Shown here piece by piece: positions 6,362 to 14,005 of a DNA stretch of 20,496 nucleotides. Position 1 is the stretch's first letter. Each line of letters opens with the position of its first letter. Both the position numbers and the translations under genes were made by a program. The notes under the pieces are model-generated. The model had not been told where the DNA came from, searched no databases, and was given only the letters and a program-made list of their open reading frames with translations. This DNA is from a virus: IMG/VR virus record IMGVR_UViG_3300049491_000435, positions 1 to 20,496 of that record; one strand, 5' to 3'.

Positions 6362-8503
6362 TCACTTCTTGGTGCGAGTGACGCCGTTCGGGTCGATGTA
6401 GGTCGCGCCCGAGGGCAGTTTGTTGTAGGCCGCGGCGGCGGCCTTGGAATCCGCTGGCAAGCGCTGCGGACTGGCAGCGGCCGGCTCGCGCCCAACTTGG
6501 CCGGACTGGCGGCGGTCGGTGTCTGGCAGCGCAGAGACGCCGGGGCCCTTGCTGCCGCCGACCTTGAACTCTCGGTAGCCGTTGTCCGGGCCATAGGTGC
6601 CTTGCAAAGCGTCCATTTCTTCGCGGAACACCCGGACGAAGCCACGCAGTTTCTTGCGCGCCGCATCTGCATCGTCCTTCTCGGTCGGGACGAACGGCGC
6701 GAGCCGCGGGAATTCGGAAACTGTGACAGCCGCGCCGCTGCGGTCGTGAATGACCAGCGAACCGAGGTCGGCAATGGCGGCGCGCGCTTCAACGCCCTTC
6801 GGATCAAGCCGGTTCAGCACTTGGTTCGGGAGGTAGCCCTTCAGGCCGGTCGCCTCTGCGTCGATCGTTTCGCCCTCGCGCGCCGGGCCGCCAGCGCCGA
6901 GCAAGCGCAGCGCGCGTGTTGCGCGCTCTAAGTTGGTGTTGTTCTCCAGCAAGGCTTTCTGAGCTGGCGCTGGCACGTCCTTGAGCTTTCCGCTGGGGCC
7001 GAAATCCGAGGTCGAATCGAAGCGCTTTGCGAGTGCCAGCATCTTCTCGCGGCGGTTGCCCTTCTGGCTGATTTCGCTTGGCTTGATCGACCCGTTCGCG
7101 AGTCCCTCGACGACGATCGCATCGTCTTCCGACAGGGAGTCGAGCAGCGCTTGCCCGGTGGCCCCCTTCGGAGGCGCCGGGCCCGTGAGCCCACCGCCGC
7201 CAGAGCCACCGCCCGTGCCGCGGCCAACCTTGCCGCCCTTGGGCGCGCGCAGTAGGCCCTGCTGCTGAAGCGAGATCGCCGCCTCCGCTTCGCTGACGCC
7301 TTGCTCTTCGGCGTAATCCTGAACCGCCTGGATGTTTGCGGCCAAGCCCGTCGCACGCGGCTTCTCGCGCGGCGCGCCCTCAATGACTTCGCCCGTCGGC
7401 TTGCCGCTGGACGTGTCGATGCCGACCAGCCGCTGGCCCGGGCTCACGGCCTTGTACTCGACCGGAGCCTTTGCCGGCATGCGGCCTCGAACCGAGTAGA
7501 AGGCCTTCAGGAAGTCGTCACTTGATGCGCCCGCTTCCTTGCGGCCCTGATCCATCTTGGCGGCAAGCGCCGGGTTTCCGATCGCCGTCGAAAGAGTCTG
7601 CATCTGCGCGGCGTAGTCCATCGCCTTTTGCATGTCGATCGCTCGCGGGGGGTCGTTCGGATCGCTGGATCGGTTCTCGGTGACCGGCGCGATGTAGTAG
7701 CCGGTCGCACCAAGTGGCGCGCCTTCCTCGGCCGACATCTCGGCCCCATCCGTCTTCGCCGCGCCGCTGCGCACGTACACCTTGACCACGGGCAGCACCT
7801 TGTTCGGGTCCGATGGGTGCGGAATCAGCTTGACGATCTGCTTGCCGACGATGATGCCGCCGTGCGGGCTGGTCTCGCCGAGGCCGATCTTCAACTCGGG
7901 TTCCAGCAGCACGTTCGCGCCGCGCAGCACCGCGCCCTCGTTCTTGAACTCCAGGCCGTCCATGATGTCTGCGACCGCAGCCGAGACCTTCGAAGGCTTC
8001 CCGTCGCGCCCGATCAAGTCCGCCGGATCGCGACGCGCTTGAACCGCGACCATCTGATACAGGTCGCCCGGCGACATCTCGTCGATCGATAGCCGCCCGC
8101 TCTGAAGTTGCATCGCGCTGTCTTTCGCGCGCTGCTCCATTTGCCGCACGACTGGATCGTAGCGTTTCCGCAACAAAGTGTTGCGCGATGAAGACACTTG
8201 ATCGGCCCGCGTCTTGTACGTGCCGGCGATGTCCTGGGGGATGTTCTTCATCCCGCCGTACTGCTGGAGGTAGCCCTCGCCCTCGGAGCGCAGGTCGTCG
8301 AACTCCTTGTTGATCGCGTCGAGCGCGCGGTCTTCTTCAAGGCGCTTGTCGGCCTCGCGCTGGCGCTGTAGTTGCGCGTCGGCGAGCAGCACCTGGCGCT
8401 TGTCATTCTGCTCGGCCAATTCCTGCTGGCGCAGTCGCATGCCCAGGCCGATGCCGGATTCAAGACCCGATGCGGCCGCGCCGCCTACGCTCAAGCCGGC
8501 CAT
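6362..8503 (-). CDS. Large DNA-ejection (internal virion) protein
   Basis: A 713-residue protein. It begins with a small glycine/alanine-rich segment (1-22), then charged helix or coiled coil (23-130) and a folded region around 190-290. A glycine/serine linker lies near 424-440, and a conserved-looking C-terminal part follows. The segment LDPKGVEARAAIADLGSLVI (566-585) and the next residues, through AAVTVSEFPRLAPFVP, are the kind of motif shared by internal proteins of podovirus-like prophages. So is the C-terminal LPSGATYIDPNGVTR (696-710). Such proteins leave the head and help DNA cross the cell envelope. The ATG at 8503 overlaps the upstream stop as TGATG, and a TTG one codon earlier is rejected. 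The next gene, the giant polyvalent protein, starts after a 3-base gap, and the two are probably ejected together. The ejection role comes from family resemblance and order; no catalytic motif is visible. Confidence 0.7.
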   Translation of the reverse strand: MAGLSVGGAAASGLESGIGLGMRLRQQELAEQNDKRQVLLADAQLQRQREADKRLEEDRALDAINKEFDDLRSEGEGYLQQYGGMKNIPQDIAGTYKTRADQVSSSRNTLLRKRYDPVVRQMEQRAKDSAMQLQSGRLSIDEMSPGDLYQMVAVQARRDPADLIGRDGKPSKVSAAVADIMDGLEFKNEGAVLRGANVLLEPELKIGLGETSPHGGIIVGKQIVKLIPHPSDPNKVLPVVKVYVRSGAAKTDGAEMSAEEGAPLGATGYYIAPVTENRSSDPNDPPRAIDMQKAMDYAAQMQTLSTAIGNPALAAKMDQGRKEAGASSDDFLKAFYSVRGRMPAKAPVEYKAVSPGQRLVGIDTSSGKPTGEVIEGAPREKPRATGLAANIQAVQDYAEEQGVSEAEAAISLQQQGLLRAPKGGKVGRGTGGGSGGGGLTGPAPPKGATGQALLDSLSEDDAIVVEGLANGSIKPSEISQKGNRREKMLALAKRFDSTSDFGPSGKLKDVPAPAQKALLENNTNLERATRALRLLGAGGPAREGETIDAEATGLKGYLPNQVLNRLDPKGVEARAAIADLGSLVIHDRSGAAVTVSEFPRLAPFVPTEKDDADAARKKLRGFVRVFREEMDALQGTYGPDNGYREFKVGGSKGPGVSALPDTDRRQSGQVGREPAAASPQRLPADSKAAAAAYNKLPSGATYIDPNGVTRTKK

Positions 8504-8754
8504 CAAAAAAGCCCCCCGCCAATCGCCCCGATGACGCCGCCGACAAGCGCGCCCACAGGGCCGAATGTCGATCCGTACATCGCCCCGGCGCTTGCCCCGA
8601 GCTGCACATTGCCGGCCTTTCGGGACTTCTCCATCTGCCGGTTTCCAAGCACGCGCTGCTGCTCTTGCTCGGCGGCTTGGCCGAGCATCTGCGAGGCCTG
8701 CTCCTGCTCTTGCAGGCCGGCTGCCGCCAGTCCGCCGCCTACGGTTCGTGCCAT
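8503..8754 (-). CDS. Small glycine-zipper protein of the ejection module
   Basis: An 83-residue protein with two parts. Residues 1-48 are glutamine- and glutamate-rich and probably helical. Residues 53-83 form a glycine-zipper hydrophobic hairpin (GASAGAMYGSTFGPVGALVG, then GVIGAIGGGLF). Gly-zipper segments of this kind insert in or associate with membranes in many small proteins. The ATG at 8754-8752 has a GGAG core eight bases upstream; a longer frame reaching into the previous gene is rejected. The stop overlaps the start of the 713-residue ejection protein as TGATG. The position suggests an internal virion protein that could help form the trans-envelope channel during ejection. That role is inference. 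Confidence 0.7.
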   Translation of the reverse strand: MARTVGGGLAAAGLQEQEQASQMLGQAAEQEQQRVLGNRQMEKSRKAGNVQLGASAGAMYGSTFGPVGALVGGVIGAIGGGLF

Positions 8755-8767
8755 GTCTGGTCTCCGA

Positions 8768-9187
8768 TCAGATTTGGGGCGCTGGGTTGCCAAGCACCGA
8801 GGACTGCCGCTCGCGTGTGCGTGCGCCGGCGACGTTTTGCGCCGTCACGTCGGCAAGCGACCGGGCGATACCGTAACTGCGATCCGCGGCCTTCTGCTCC
8901 TCGGCGTCGAGGGTGATCCCCAGGCCTTTCAGCCGGCGCTGCGTCGCGCCTTGCTGCGCGTCGAAGGACATGTTCACGTTCTGGCTTGCCTGCTCTTGCG
9001 CCTTGGTCACGACGTTCGGGTCGCGCGCGTACTCGATCAAGTCGTCCTGGTAGGGCAGGAAGTTGGCAGTCCAGCTCGCCCACATGTCGCGGGTCAGCGC
9101 GGCATAGTTCTGCGCGGCGTAGTCCTTCGCACCCGAGTCGATGCTGAAAGGGTTCGCGTTGAGGTCGTAGCCGGTCGTGTTTGGCAT
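8768..9187 (-). CDS. Small internal/ejection virion protein
   Basis: A 139-residue helical protein. It has an aromatic segment (MWASWTANFLPYQDDLIEYA, 35-54), a predicted long helix, and the segment QRRLKGLGITLDAEEQKAAD (83-102), and it ends 'SVLGN'. The arrangement of an N-terminal tryptophan block, an Arg-rich 'RLKGLG' turn and a long alanine-rich helix parallels the 216-residue protein encoded just upstream. The two may be related. Neighbours on both sides are ejection-type proteins, so a role inside the head or tail is likely. The ATG at 9187 lies one base after the upstream stop, with no strong ribosome site, so translation is probably by re-initiation. No named family is recognised with certainty. 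Confidence 0.65.
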   Translation of the reverse strand: MPNTTGYDLNANPFSIDSGAKDYAAQNYAALTRDMWASWTANFLPYQDDLIEYARDPNVVTKAQEQASQNVNMSFDAQQGATQRRLKGLGITLDAEEQKAADRSYGIARSLADVTAQNVAGARTRERQSSVLGNPAPQI

Positions 9188-9188
9188 G

Positions 9189-9839
9189 TCAGTCCCCGCT
9201 CGTTCCCAGCGTCGAGAATCGATCCATGGCGTTGCTGCCGTTTGCACCGAAGTCGTTGTTCGTGCCGATGCCGCCGCCCGAGGGCCGACCCATCATGCCA
9301 AGGCCCATGCCGGCGAACTGGCCGACGAGTTGCGCATTGCCCATGCGGTTTTCGAGCGACGCGCGCGCATCCTCGGAAGCTTGACGCCCGCTCATGGCTG
9401 CCTGGCTCGTCAGGCCTTGGATCGCTGCGCCTTGCTGGCCCTGGCCCAGCGCCATGATGGTGTTCAGGCCGCTCACGTAGGCGTCATCGACTTGTTGGTC
9501 GGCGCCGGCAAGACCCATTCCGGTCGCGGCCGCTTGGTCCTCGCCCATGCCGGCGATCGCGAGTTTCGCTTTCCCCGAGCCCAGACCGCCGGTGCGCGCG
9601 AGGTTCGCTTCCAAGCCGCCGCGCGCTTCGGAGAACTGCGCCTCGGTCGATGTCGATGCGACGCCACGAGCTGCCTTGCGCGAGGCCGAATCCGGCTTGG
9701 CGAGGTCGGCGATGTGCGATGCGAGCTGCCTTTGCAGCGGCAGCCATTTGGTCTTGTAGTTCTGCACCTTCGCAAGCGCCATCTGAACCATGGCGCGTTG
9801 CTGGGGTGTTTCGCTGACTTCTTCGCTGCTGCCGCTCAT
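9189..9839 (-). CDS. Internal/ejection virion protein, alanine- and glycine-rich
   Basis: A 216-residue protein. Residues 10-50 are helical with a 'YKTKWLPLQRQLASHIADLA' block. Residues 68-150 are long alanine/glycine-rich helix containing 'SEARGGLEANLARTGGLGSG'. Residues 168-216 are a low-complexity Gly/Met/Asn tail (FAGMGLGMMGRPSGGGIGTN). This composition and size resemble the small internal proteins encoded before the large ejection proteins of T7-like and related podoviruses. The ATG at 9839-9837 overlaps the upstream stop as ATGA; a longer in-frame extension reads as arginine-rich shadow of the upstream gene and is rejected. The exact role is unknown, and an ejection protein is the best fit by context. 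Confidence 0.65.
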   Translation of the reverse strand: MSGSSEEVSETPQQRAMVQMALAKVQNYKTKWLPLQRQLASHIADLAKPDSASRKAARGVASTSTEAQFSEARGGLEANLARTGGLGSGKAKLAIAGMGEDQAAATGMGLAGADQQVDDAYVSGLNTIMALGQGQQGAAIQGLTSQAAMSGRQASEDARASLENRMGNAQLVGQFAGMGLGMMGRPSGGGIGTNNDFGANGSNAMDRFSTLGTSGD

Positions 9840-10216
9840 GTGTATCGCCAGAACTCGCGTTTGCCTCGCGGCCGCCACGCCGGGCCGAGCCTGCGAGCCC
9901 AGCCCCTGCGGACGGATCGGAATGCCACCGTGGTAGCGGTCAGATCGCGCGCCACAGCGAGCACGGCGGGTTCTGCATCGACGAAAGCCCCGAACCGGCT
10001 GGCGAGCGCCAGCAACACGAAAGCCTCCAAGTCGCCCGGATTGTCGCCCGGGCGAAGGGAGAGGACAAACACCCCGGGCGCACCGATGAAGCACAGCGCG
10101 TCGCCTCGAAGGCAAGCGGCGTGCGCGTCCTCGGCATCGGGTGGCAGATCGACGAGCAGCGGCCACACATCTTCGATGTCGTCGACGAGATCAAAGGCAC
10201 TTCCGGAAGCGCTCAT
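9836..10216 (-). CDS. Small protein, possible GNAT-fold acyltransferase-like
   Basis: A 126-residue protein lying between a fibre-like protein and the ejection module. It starts with a helix containing 'VDDIEDVWPLLVDLP', then a strand-like 'GDALCFIGAPGVFVLSLRPG' and a helix. It ends with an aromatic and arginine-rich stretch 'RRGWARRLGPAWRPRGKREF'. Small phage proteins at this place in the gene order often look like reduced GNAT folds and end with the same Arg-Gly-Trp and terminal Trp/Phe-Arg pattern. I see no clear acetyl-CoA pyrophosphate loop (Q/R-x-x-G-x-G/A), so enzyme activity is doubtful. The start ATG at 10216 overlaps the upstream stop as TGATG, and the stop overlaps the next start as ATGA. 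It could equally be an unknown structural or assembly protein. Confidence 0.6.
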   Translation of the reverse strand: MSASGSAFDLVDDIEDVWPLLVDLPPDAEDAHAACLRGDALCFIGAPGVFVLSLRPGDNPGDLEAFVLLALASRFGAFVDAEPAVLAVARDLTATTVAFRSVRRGWARRLGPAWRPRGKREFWRYT

Positions 10217-11022
10217 CACGGGCTTTCGAGCGCGAACATCGGATCGCCGTCGACCCCGTCGCCGTTGTCGATCACGATGCCGGTGCCGCTGCCGGCAAGC
10301 AGCATGCGCGAGACCAAGGTGCCGTTCGCCTTGACGACGATCCCGTCGGGGCCCTCGAACAGTTCGTCGAGCGCGGCGATGCGCTCAAGCAGCAGCGCCA
10401 GGGTCACCGGCATGGCGAGTTCGAACGGGTCCGGGTAGATGCTCTGCTGGCGCAGTAGCGCAAGCTCTGGCGACACCCAGATGGTGCTCGTTCCGGTCGC
10501 CACGCCGACGGGGATCACGGCCGCGACGTAGGCGGTTTCCTGGGTGATCTCTCCGCCCGGCCCGGCATAAACCGGCCGGCCTGGTTCCAGGCCGCCGCCC
10601 GGCAGCGTCAGTGGCCCGCCGCGCTGGATGGTGATCGGAGAGCCGGCGCCGCTTGCGGTGATCGCGATTCCGAGGGCGGCGTGGATCAGCGTCGGATCGT
10701 TCGGGTCGGCCGTGGCGCATTGGTTCGGCGATGACGGAACGACGACATCGTAGAGCGCCACCGGTGAACTTGCGGCCAGCGTGATCGTGTCGGCCGCGCC
10801 GATCGCAGACTCAAGCGCCGAGACGCGCTGCGTCAGCGTGGTCAACGCGCGTGCCAGCGCGGCGACCTGTGGCCCGAGCGATGTCGCATCTGCCACGCTG
10901 CCCAGTCGCGTAACCTCGGCATCGAGCCCGAGCAGCCGCTGCCGGATCGCATCGATGCGCACCGCGACCTCGCGCAGTTCCATGCTGCGCAGTTGCGTGA
11001 CGGGCGGCGAGCCCAGCGGCAT
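10216..11022 (-). CDS. Coiled-coil fibre-like structural protein
   Basis: A 268-residue protein. Residues 12-77 look like a coiled coil (LRSMELREVAVRIDAIRQRL, then 'VAALARALTTLTQRVSALES'). Residues 84-190 are beta-rich and contain a Gly/Pro block (GGPLTLPGGGLEPGRPVYAG). A second helix lies at 204-222. The C-terminus has the phage-fibre type motif 'GTGIVIDNGDGVDGDPMFAL' (246-265). That end motif is common at the ends of modules in tail-fibre or appendage proteins. I infer a trimeric appendage or tail-tip protein joined to the nozzle encoded just upstream, which overlaps it as TGATG at 11024-11020. A longer frame reaching 11538 is arginine-rich shadow of the nozzle gene and is rejected. The receptor-binding role is not shown. 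Confidence 0.7.
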   Translation of the reverse strand: MPLGSPPVTQLRSMELREVAVRIDAIRQRLLGLDAEVTRLGSVADATSLGPQVAALARALTTLTQRVSALESAIGAADTITLAASSPVALYDVVVPSSPNQCATADPNDPTLIHAALGIAITASGAGSPITIQRGGPLTLPGGGLEPGRPVYAGPGGEITQETAYVAAVIPVGVATGTSTIWVSPELALLRQQSIYPDPFELAMPVTLALLLERIAALDELFEGPDGIVVKANGTLVSRMLLAGSGTGIVIDNGDGVDGDPMFALESP

Positions 11023-13367
11023 CAGTCCAGCTCCCCGACATCCTCGGCGGTATCGAACATGCGCACGCGCGACGTGCCGATCAGTTCCTGTTCGTAGCTC
11101 ACCTTCGCGGTGCGCTGGGTCGGCACGCGGAATTCCTCCGCGCTCGTCACGACGTTCTCGAACTGCATGAGGCCGTCCTGGTAGCCGCGCACGATCAGGT
11201 TGTCGTAGTCCTGCGCCTGCACGCGCACGAACATCGGCGCGTAGGGTGCCTGCATGAGGTTCAGCCGGCCGCGCCACAGGTAGGTCATCAGCGCATTCTC
11301 GTCGCCGTCGAACTGGTAGATCGTCTGACCATCCGGGGCAGGCGCAGTGCTCGGCTGTGGCAGGTACGGTGTCGTCGGCTCGTCGTTCTCGTCGAGCGCC
11401 AGGTAGAGCGCGTCCGTGGTCGGGTCTGCATGCGCTGCGGTTGCGTGGTAGGCCAACTCGATCAGGCCGAAGCCGTCGGGCTTGAAGTCGAGCGCGTAGC
11501 CGCCGCTCGCCAAGCCGGTATCGAAGAAGAAATGGCACACGTCGTCATGCGAGATAGCCAGGACGCTTTCGGGCTCAAGGTCCTGCCACTGCGTGCGCGT
11601 GAAGGTGCCGCGCGTGATGTTCACCGGCGCGGCCACACCGGAGATTGCCATCAAGCCATCGGGTGACGCGAAGACCACTCCGACACCAGAGACGTAGGCG
11701 AGCGAACGCTTTGAGACGCAGGCCTGCGGCACTTCGAGCTTCGCCGCTGCGTAGTCGCTCGGCGACTGGCCCTGCGCGACGTAGGGAAAGCTCATCGTGC
11801 CGATCACGACGGCCGTGTCGATCGCACCGATCGCCACGATGTCGGTGTCGGTGTTCAGGCGGTAAGCCGGCGGCCACGCATGCGGACGGTTCTGCGCGCT
11901 GAAGCACAACTGGTTGCGCCGGAATCCGACCATGATCCCATTGGGCAGCGCGAGGATGCCGCGCAAGTCGTCAGGTGGCAGAGACCATCCTTTGGTTTCC
12001 AGCGCCTCGCCAAGCTGCTCATCGGTGAGCGTGTCCACGTAGTCGGCCTGGGACAGCGGGATCTCGGCAACCAGCCGAAAGATCGCGCCGGTCGCATCGG
12101 CGACTGATCGATAGATGCGCTTGGTCTCGATCTCGTAGTCGGCGCTAATGCCGGTGGGCAGACTGATCGACGTGGTGACTGTGACGCTCACGCCGTCGGG
12201 CCGAAGGATTGTCGCGCTGGCCGGGCTCGGCGCGCTTTCCTCGCCCAGGTCGTTGACCAACGTGAACACGTAGCTGGTCGCGACGTTGATGATCGTCGCG
12301 CCGGTCGCGCCGCTGGCCTGCACGTGAATGTTGTCGTAGTAGGTCCGGAACTCGTCGACGGAATCCACATGCGTTGTCTCGGCCACGAAACCACAGTAGC
12401 CGCCGATGTTGAACGTGTTCGTCGCCGTCACTTCGCCGAGCACCGTCGAGCCTTGCAAGAGCCTCGCAGTCACGGTCTGGGTGCCGTCGCTGTTGACCAA
12501 GACGGTCACATTGACCGAATACCAGACGCCAAACGACAACACGCCGATGACATCCGAGGCGATGGCCGAGCCCGACCGAGAGATCCAGCCTGCCGCAAGA
12601 ATGATGCTCAACGCGCCACTATCGGAGGCATAGCCGACGGAAATTCCGTTGCCGGTGCTCGGGTTCATCACGTGTGCAAGCATCTGCTTGCGCGAGCCAT
12701 CGCCAGACGTGAACTGAAAGTCCGCGGTCATCGTCACGACTGCCGCGCTTTCGACGCCGAAATTGCGATAGAGGTAAGCCGAGTTCCCTTCGTTGTTCTC
12801 GAACGTGATCTCATAACTCGGCGCCGGATTGCCAATCGTGGCGGACTGCGAAACTTCGCTGCGCACGCCGCCGCTGCTGACCAGCGGCGATGTCGACCAA
12901 CTTGTCGCCAGCGAGTCGCCTTCGTCAAGGATGTCGATCGAAAAAGTCGTTGGCGAAGTGTCGACTCCGACGACCAGCGTCGGCGCGCTGTCCGAAGCGG
13001 GAACGCCGATCGGTCGCGTGACAACAGGCGCGGCGCCGCCTGGCGACTGGAAAGCCAATGCGTAGTTGGTCCATCGCGGTTGCGCGTACTCGTCGGGACC
13101 GGTCAGGTACACCCGGAATGTGTCGTCTCCTGGGATGGGACTGCGCGCTACGTCCACGTCGGTGGCCCAGGACATCCATGCGCCGTTCAGGCGGTAGATC
13201 GTCTGCGGCGCGATCGCGAGTCGCTCGATCTCCACGAACTGGCGCCACGCCTCCAGGTCGCCAGATTGCAGCCTGGCGTTCACAGCGCGCTGCGCACCGT
13301 TGGGCGGCAGCGCTCTGGGCGTGACGCGCGGCGCCTCGCCGCGGAACGAGTTGAGCGCGACCTTCAT
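11022..13367 (-). CDS. Podovirus tail nozzle (tail tubular protein B-like) with lectin-like insertion
   Basis: A 781-residue protein. The N-terminus (LNSFRGEAPRVTPRALPPNG, 5-24, then 'RAVNARLQSGDLEAWR') and the central block (LRGILALPNGIMVGFRRNQL, 468-487; 'SAQNRPHAWPPAYRL') match a common family of podovirus tail tube or nozzle proteins. So does 'CVSKRSLAYVSGVGVVFASP' at 550-569. Between them, residues about 143-350 read as a concanavalin/LamG-type beta sandwich ending in 'FRTYYDNIHVQ'. A fibronectin-like strand set containing 'VNDLGEESAPSPASA' follows. The core would form the tail channel, and the inserted domain could bind carbohydrate at the outer face. The ATG at 13367 overlaps the glycosyltransferase stop as ATGA. 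The additional 85 N-terminal codons of the open frame are arginine-rich shadow and are excluded. The nozzle assignment is strong; the lectin-like call is from pattern only. Confidence 0.8.
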   Translation of the reverse strand: MKVALNSFRGEAPRVTPRALPPNGAQRAVNARLQSGDLEAWRQFVEIERLAIAPQTIYRLNGAWMSWATDVDVARSPIPGDDTFRVYLTGPDEYAQPRWTNYALAFQSPGGAAPVVTRPIGVPASDSAPTLVVGVDTSPTTFSIDILDEGDSLATSWSTSPLVSSGGVRSEVSQSATIGNPAPSYEITFENNEGNSAYLYRNFGVESAAVVTMTADFQFTSGDGSRKQMLAHVMNPSTGNGISVGYASDSGALSIILAAGWISRSGSAIASDVIGVLSFGVWYSVNVTVLVNSDGTQTVTARLLQGSTVLGEVTATNTFNIGGYCGFVAETTHVDSVDEFRTYYDNIHVQASGATGATIINVATSYVFTLVNDLGEESAPSPASATILRPDGVSVTVTTSISLPTGISADYEIETKRIYRSVADATGAIFRLVAEIPLSQADYVDTLTDEQLGEALETKGWSLPPDDLRGILALPNGIMVGFRRNQLCFSAQNRPHAWPPAYRLNTDTDIVAIGAIDTAVVIGTMSFPYVAQGQSPSDYAAAKLEVPQACVSKRSLAYVSGVGVVFASPDGLMAISGVAAPVNITRGTFTRTQWQDLEPESVLAISHDDVCHFFFDTGLASGGYALDFKPDGFGLIELAYHATAAHADPTTDALYLALDENDEPTTPYLPQPSTAPAPDGQTIYQFDGDENALMTYLWRGRLNLMQAPYAPMFVRVQAQDYDNLIVRGYQDGLMQFENVVTSAEEFRVPTQRTAKVSYEQELIGTSRVRMFDTAEDVGELD

Positions 13368-14005
13368 GCGGGCATCCAGCGCGGAATCGGCGTGCACACC
13401 CGCTCCCACGAGCGTGTCACTGCGCGCAACTCGGGCATGGCAGCCTCGTAAGCCGCCGACCATCCGGCGCTTGCCGAAGTGGCCTGATCGTGCTGGCGCC
13501 ACAGGTAGCCGATCACCGGCACCTGCACGGCACCGTGCTTCAGTGCAGCATAAGCGCGGATCAGCCAGTCGATGCCGATGCCGATGCGTTGCGCGTGCTC
13601 CAAGATCACCGGATGCAGGCACGAGCGGCGTACTACAGCCAGGTGATGCAGCATGCGCGGGTGCATTGCGACGTCGTGCGTAGTGCGGGAGCGCGTGTCG
13701 CAGGACATCGGAGCGCCGTTGGCGTCGATACGCTGCTCGAAAGTGAATGCCACTCCCGCCCCGGTCTGCTCAAGCGCCTTGCGGCACAGATCAAGCGCGT
13801 TGCCGACCATCATGTCGTCGTCGTCGACGAACGCGATCGCTTCGGCCCATTGGGCGCTTTCCCAGCGAGCGCCCTGAAAGTCGGACGGGCAACGCGAAAC
13901 CACGTGCTGGGCGCCACGCGGGAGTTCGCTTGCGACTGAAGCACAGCACTGTGCCAGCCACCGCGGCCGGTCGCCCCTCGTCAGCGTGGACACGACGAGA
14001 TCCAT
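13364..14005 (-). CDS. GT2-type glycosyltransferase within the tail gene cluster
   Basis: A 213-residue protein with features of GT-A fold, family 2-like transferases. It opens with the nucleotide-binding strand and helix 'MDLVVSTLTRGDRPRWLAQC'. An acidic metal-binding motif follows in 'AIAFVDDDDMM' (Asp61-Asp64). Then come 'HLAVVRRSCL' (121-130), 'GIGIDWLI' (142-149) and the terminal 'GYLWRQHDQATS', which resembles the end of GT2 domains. It should transfer a sugar from an activated nucleotide sugar. The domain is shorter than many GT2 proteins but retains the key landmarks. The ATG at 14005 overlaps the upstream stop as TGATG, and the stop overlaps the nozzle start as ATGA, so it is co-translated with virion proteins. 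The acceptor is unknown: virion protein, host surface glycan or other. No membrane segment is seen. Confidence 0.75.
   Translation of the reverse strand: MDLVVSTLTRGDRPRWLAQCCASVASELPRGAQHVVSRCPSDFQGARWESAQWAEAIAFVDDDDMMVGNALDLCRKALEQTGAGVAFTFEQRIDANGAPMSCDTRSRTTHDVAMHPRMLHHLAVVRRSCLHPVILEHAQRIGIGIDWLIRAYAALKHGAVQVPVIGYLWRQHDQATSASAGWSAAYEAAMPELRAVTRSWERVCTPIPRWMPA

Noticed and set aside
5750-6931. Plus-strand open frame of 393 codons
   Set aside because: It spans the junction of two well-supported minus-strand genes and has shadow-type composition.
9189-10166. Extended 325-residue version of the 216-residue ejection protein
   Set aside because: The first 109 residues are an Arg-rich shadow of the preceding gene. 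The ATG at 9839 forms an ATGA overlap and begins the conserved-looking part.
10216-11538. Extended 440-residue version of the coiled-coil fibre-like protein
   Set aside because: The first 172 residues are arginine-rich shadow of the nozzle gene. The ATG at 11022 gives a TGATG overlap.
11022-13622. Nozzle gene starting 85 codons earlier
   Set aside because: The additional residues are Arg/His/Ala-rich and antisense-like, overlapping the glycosyltransferase gene. The ATG at 13367 gives a normal N-terminus and an ATGA junction.
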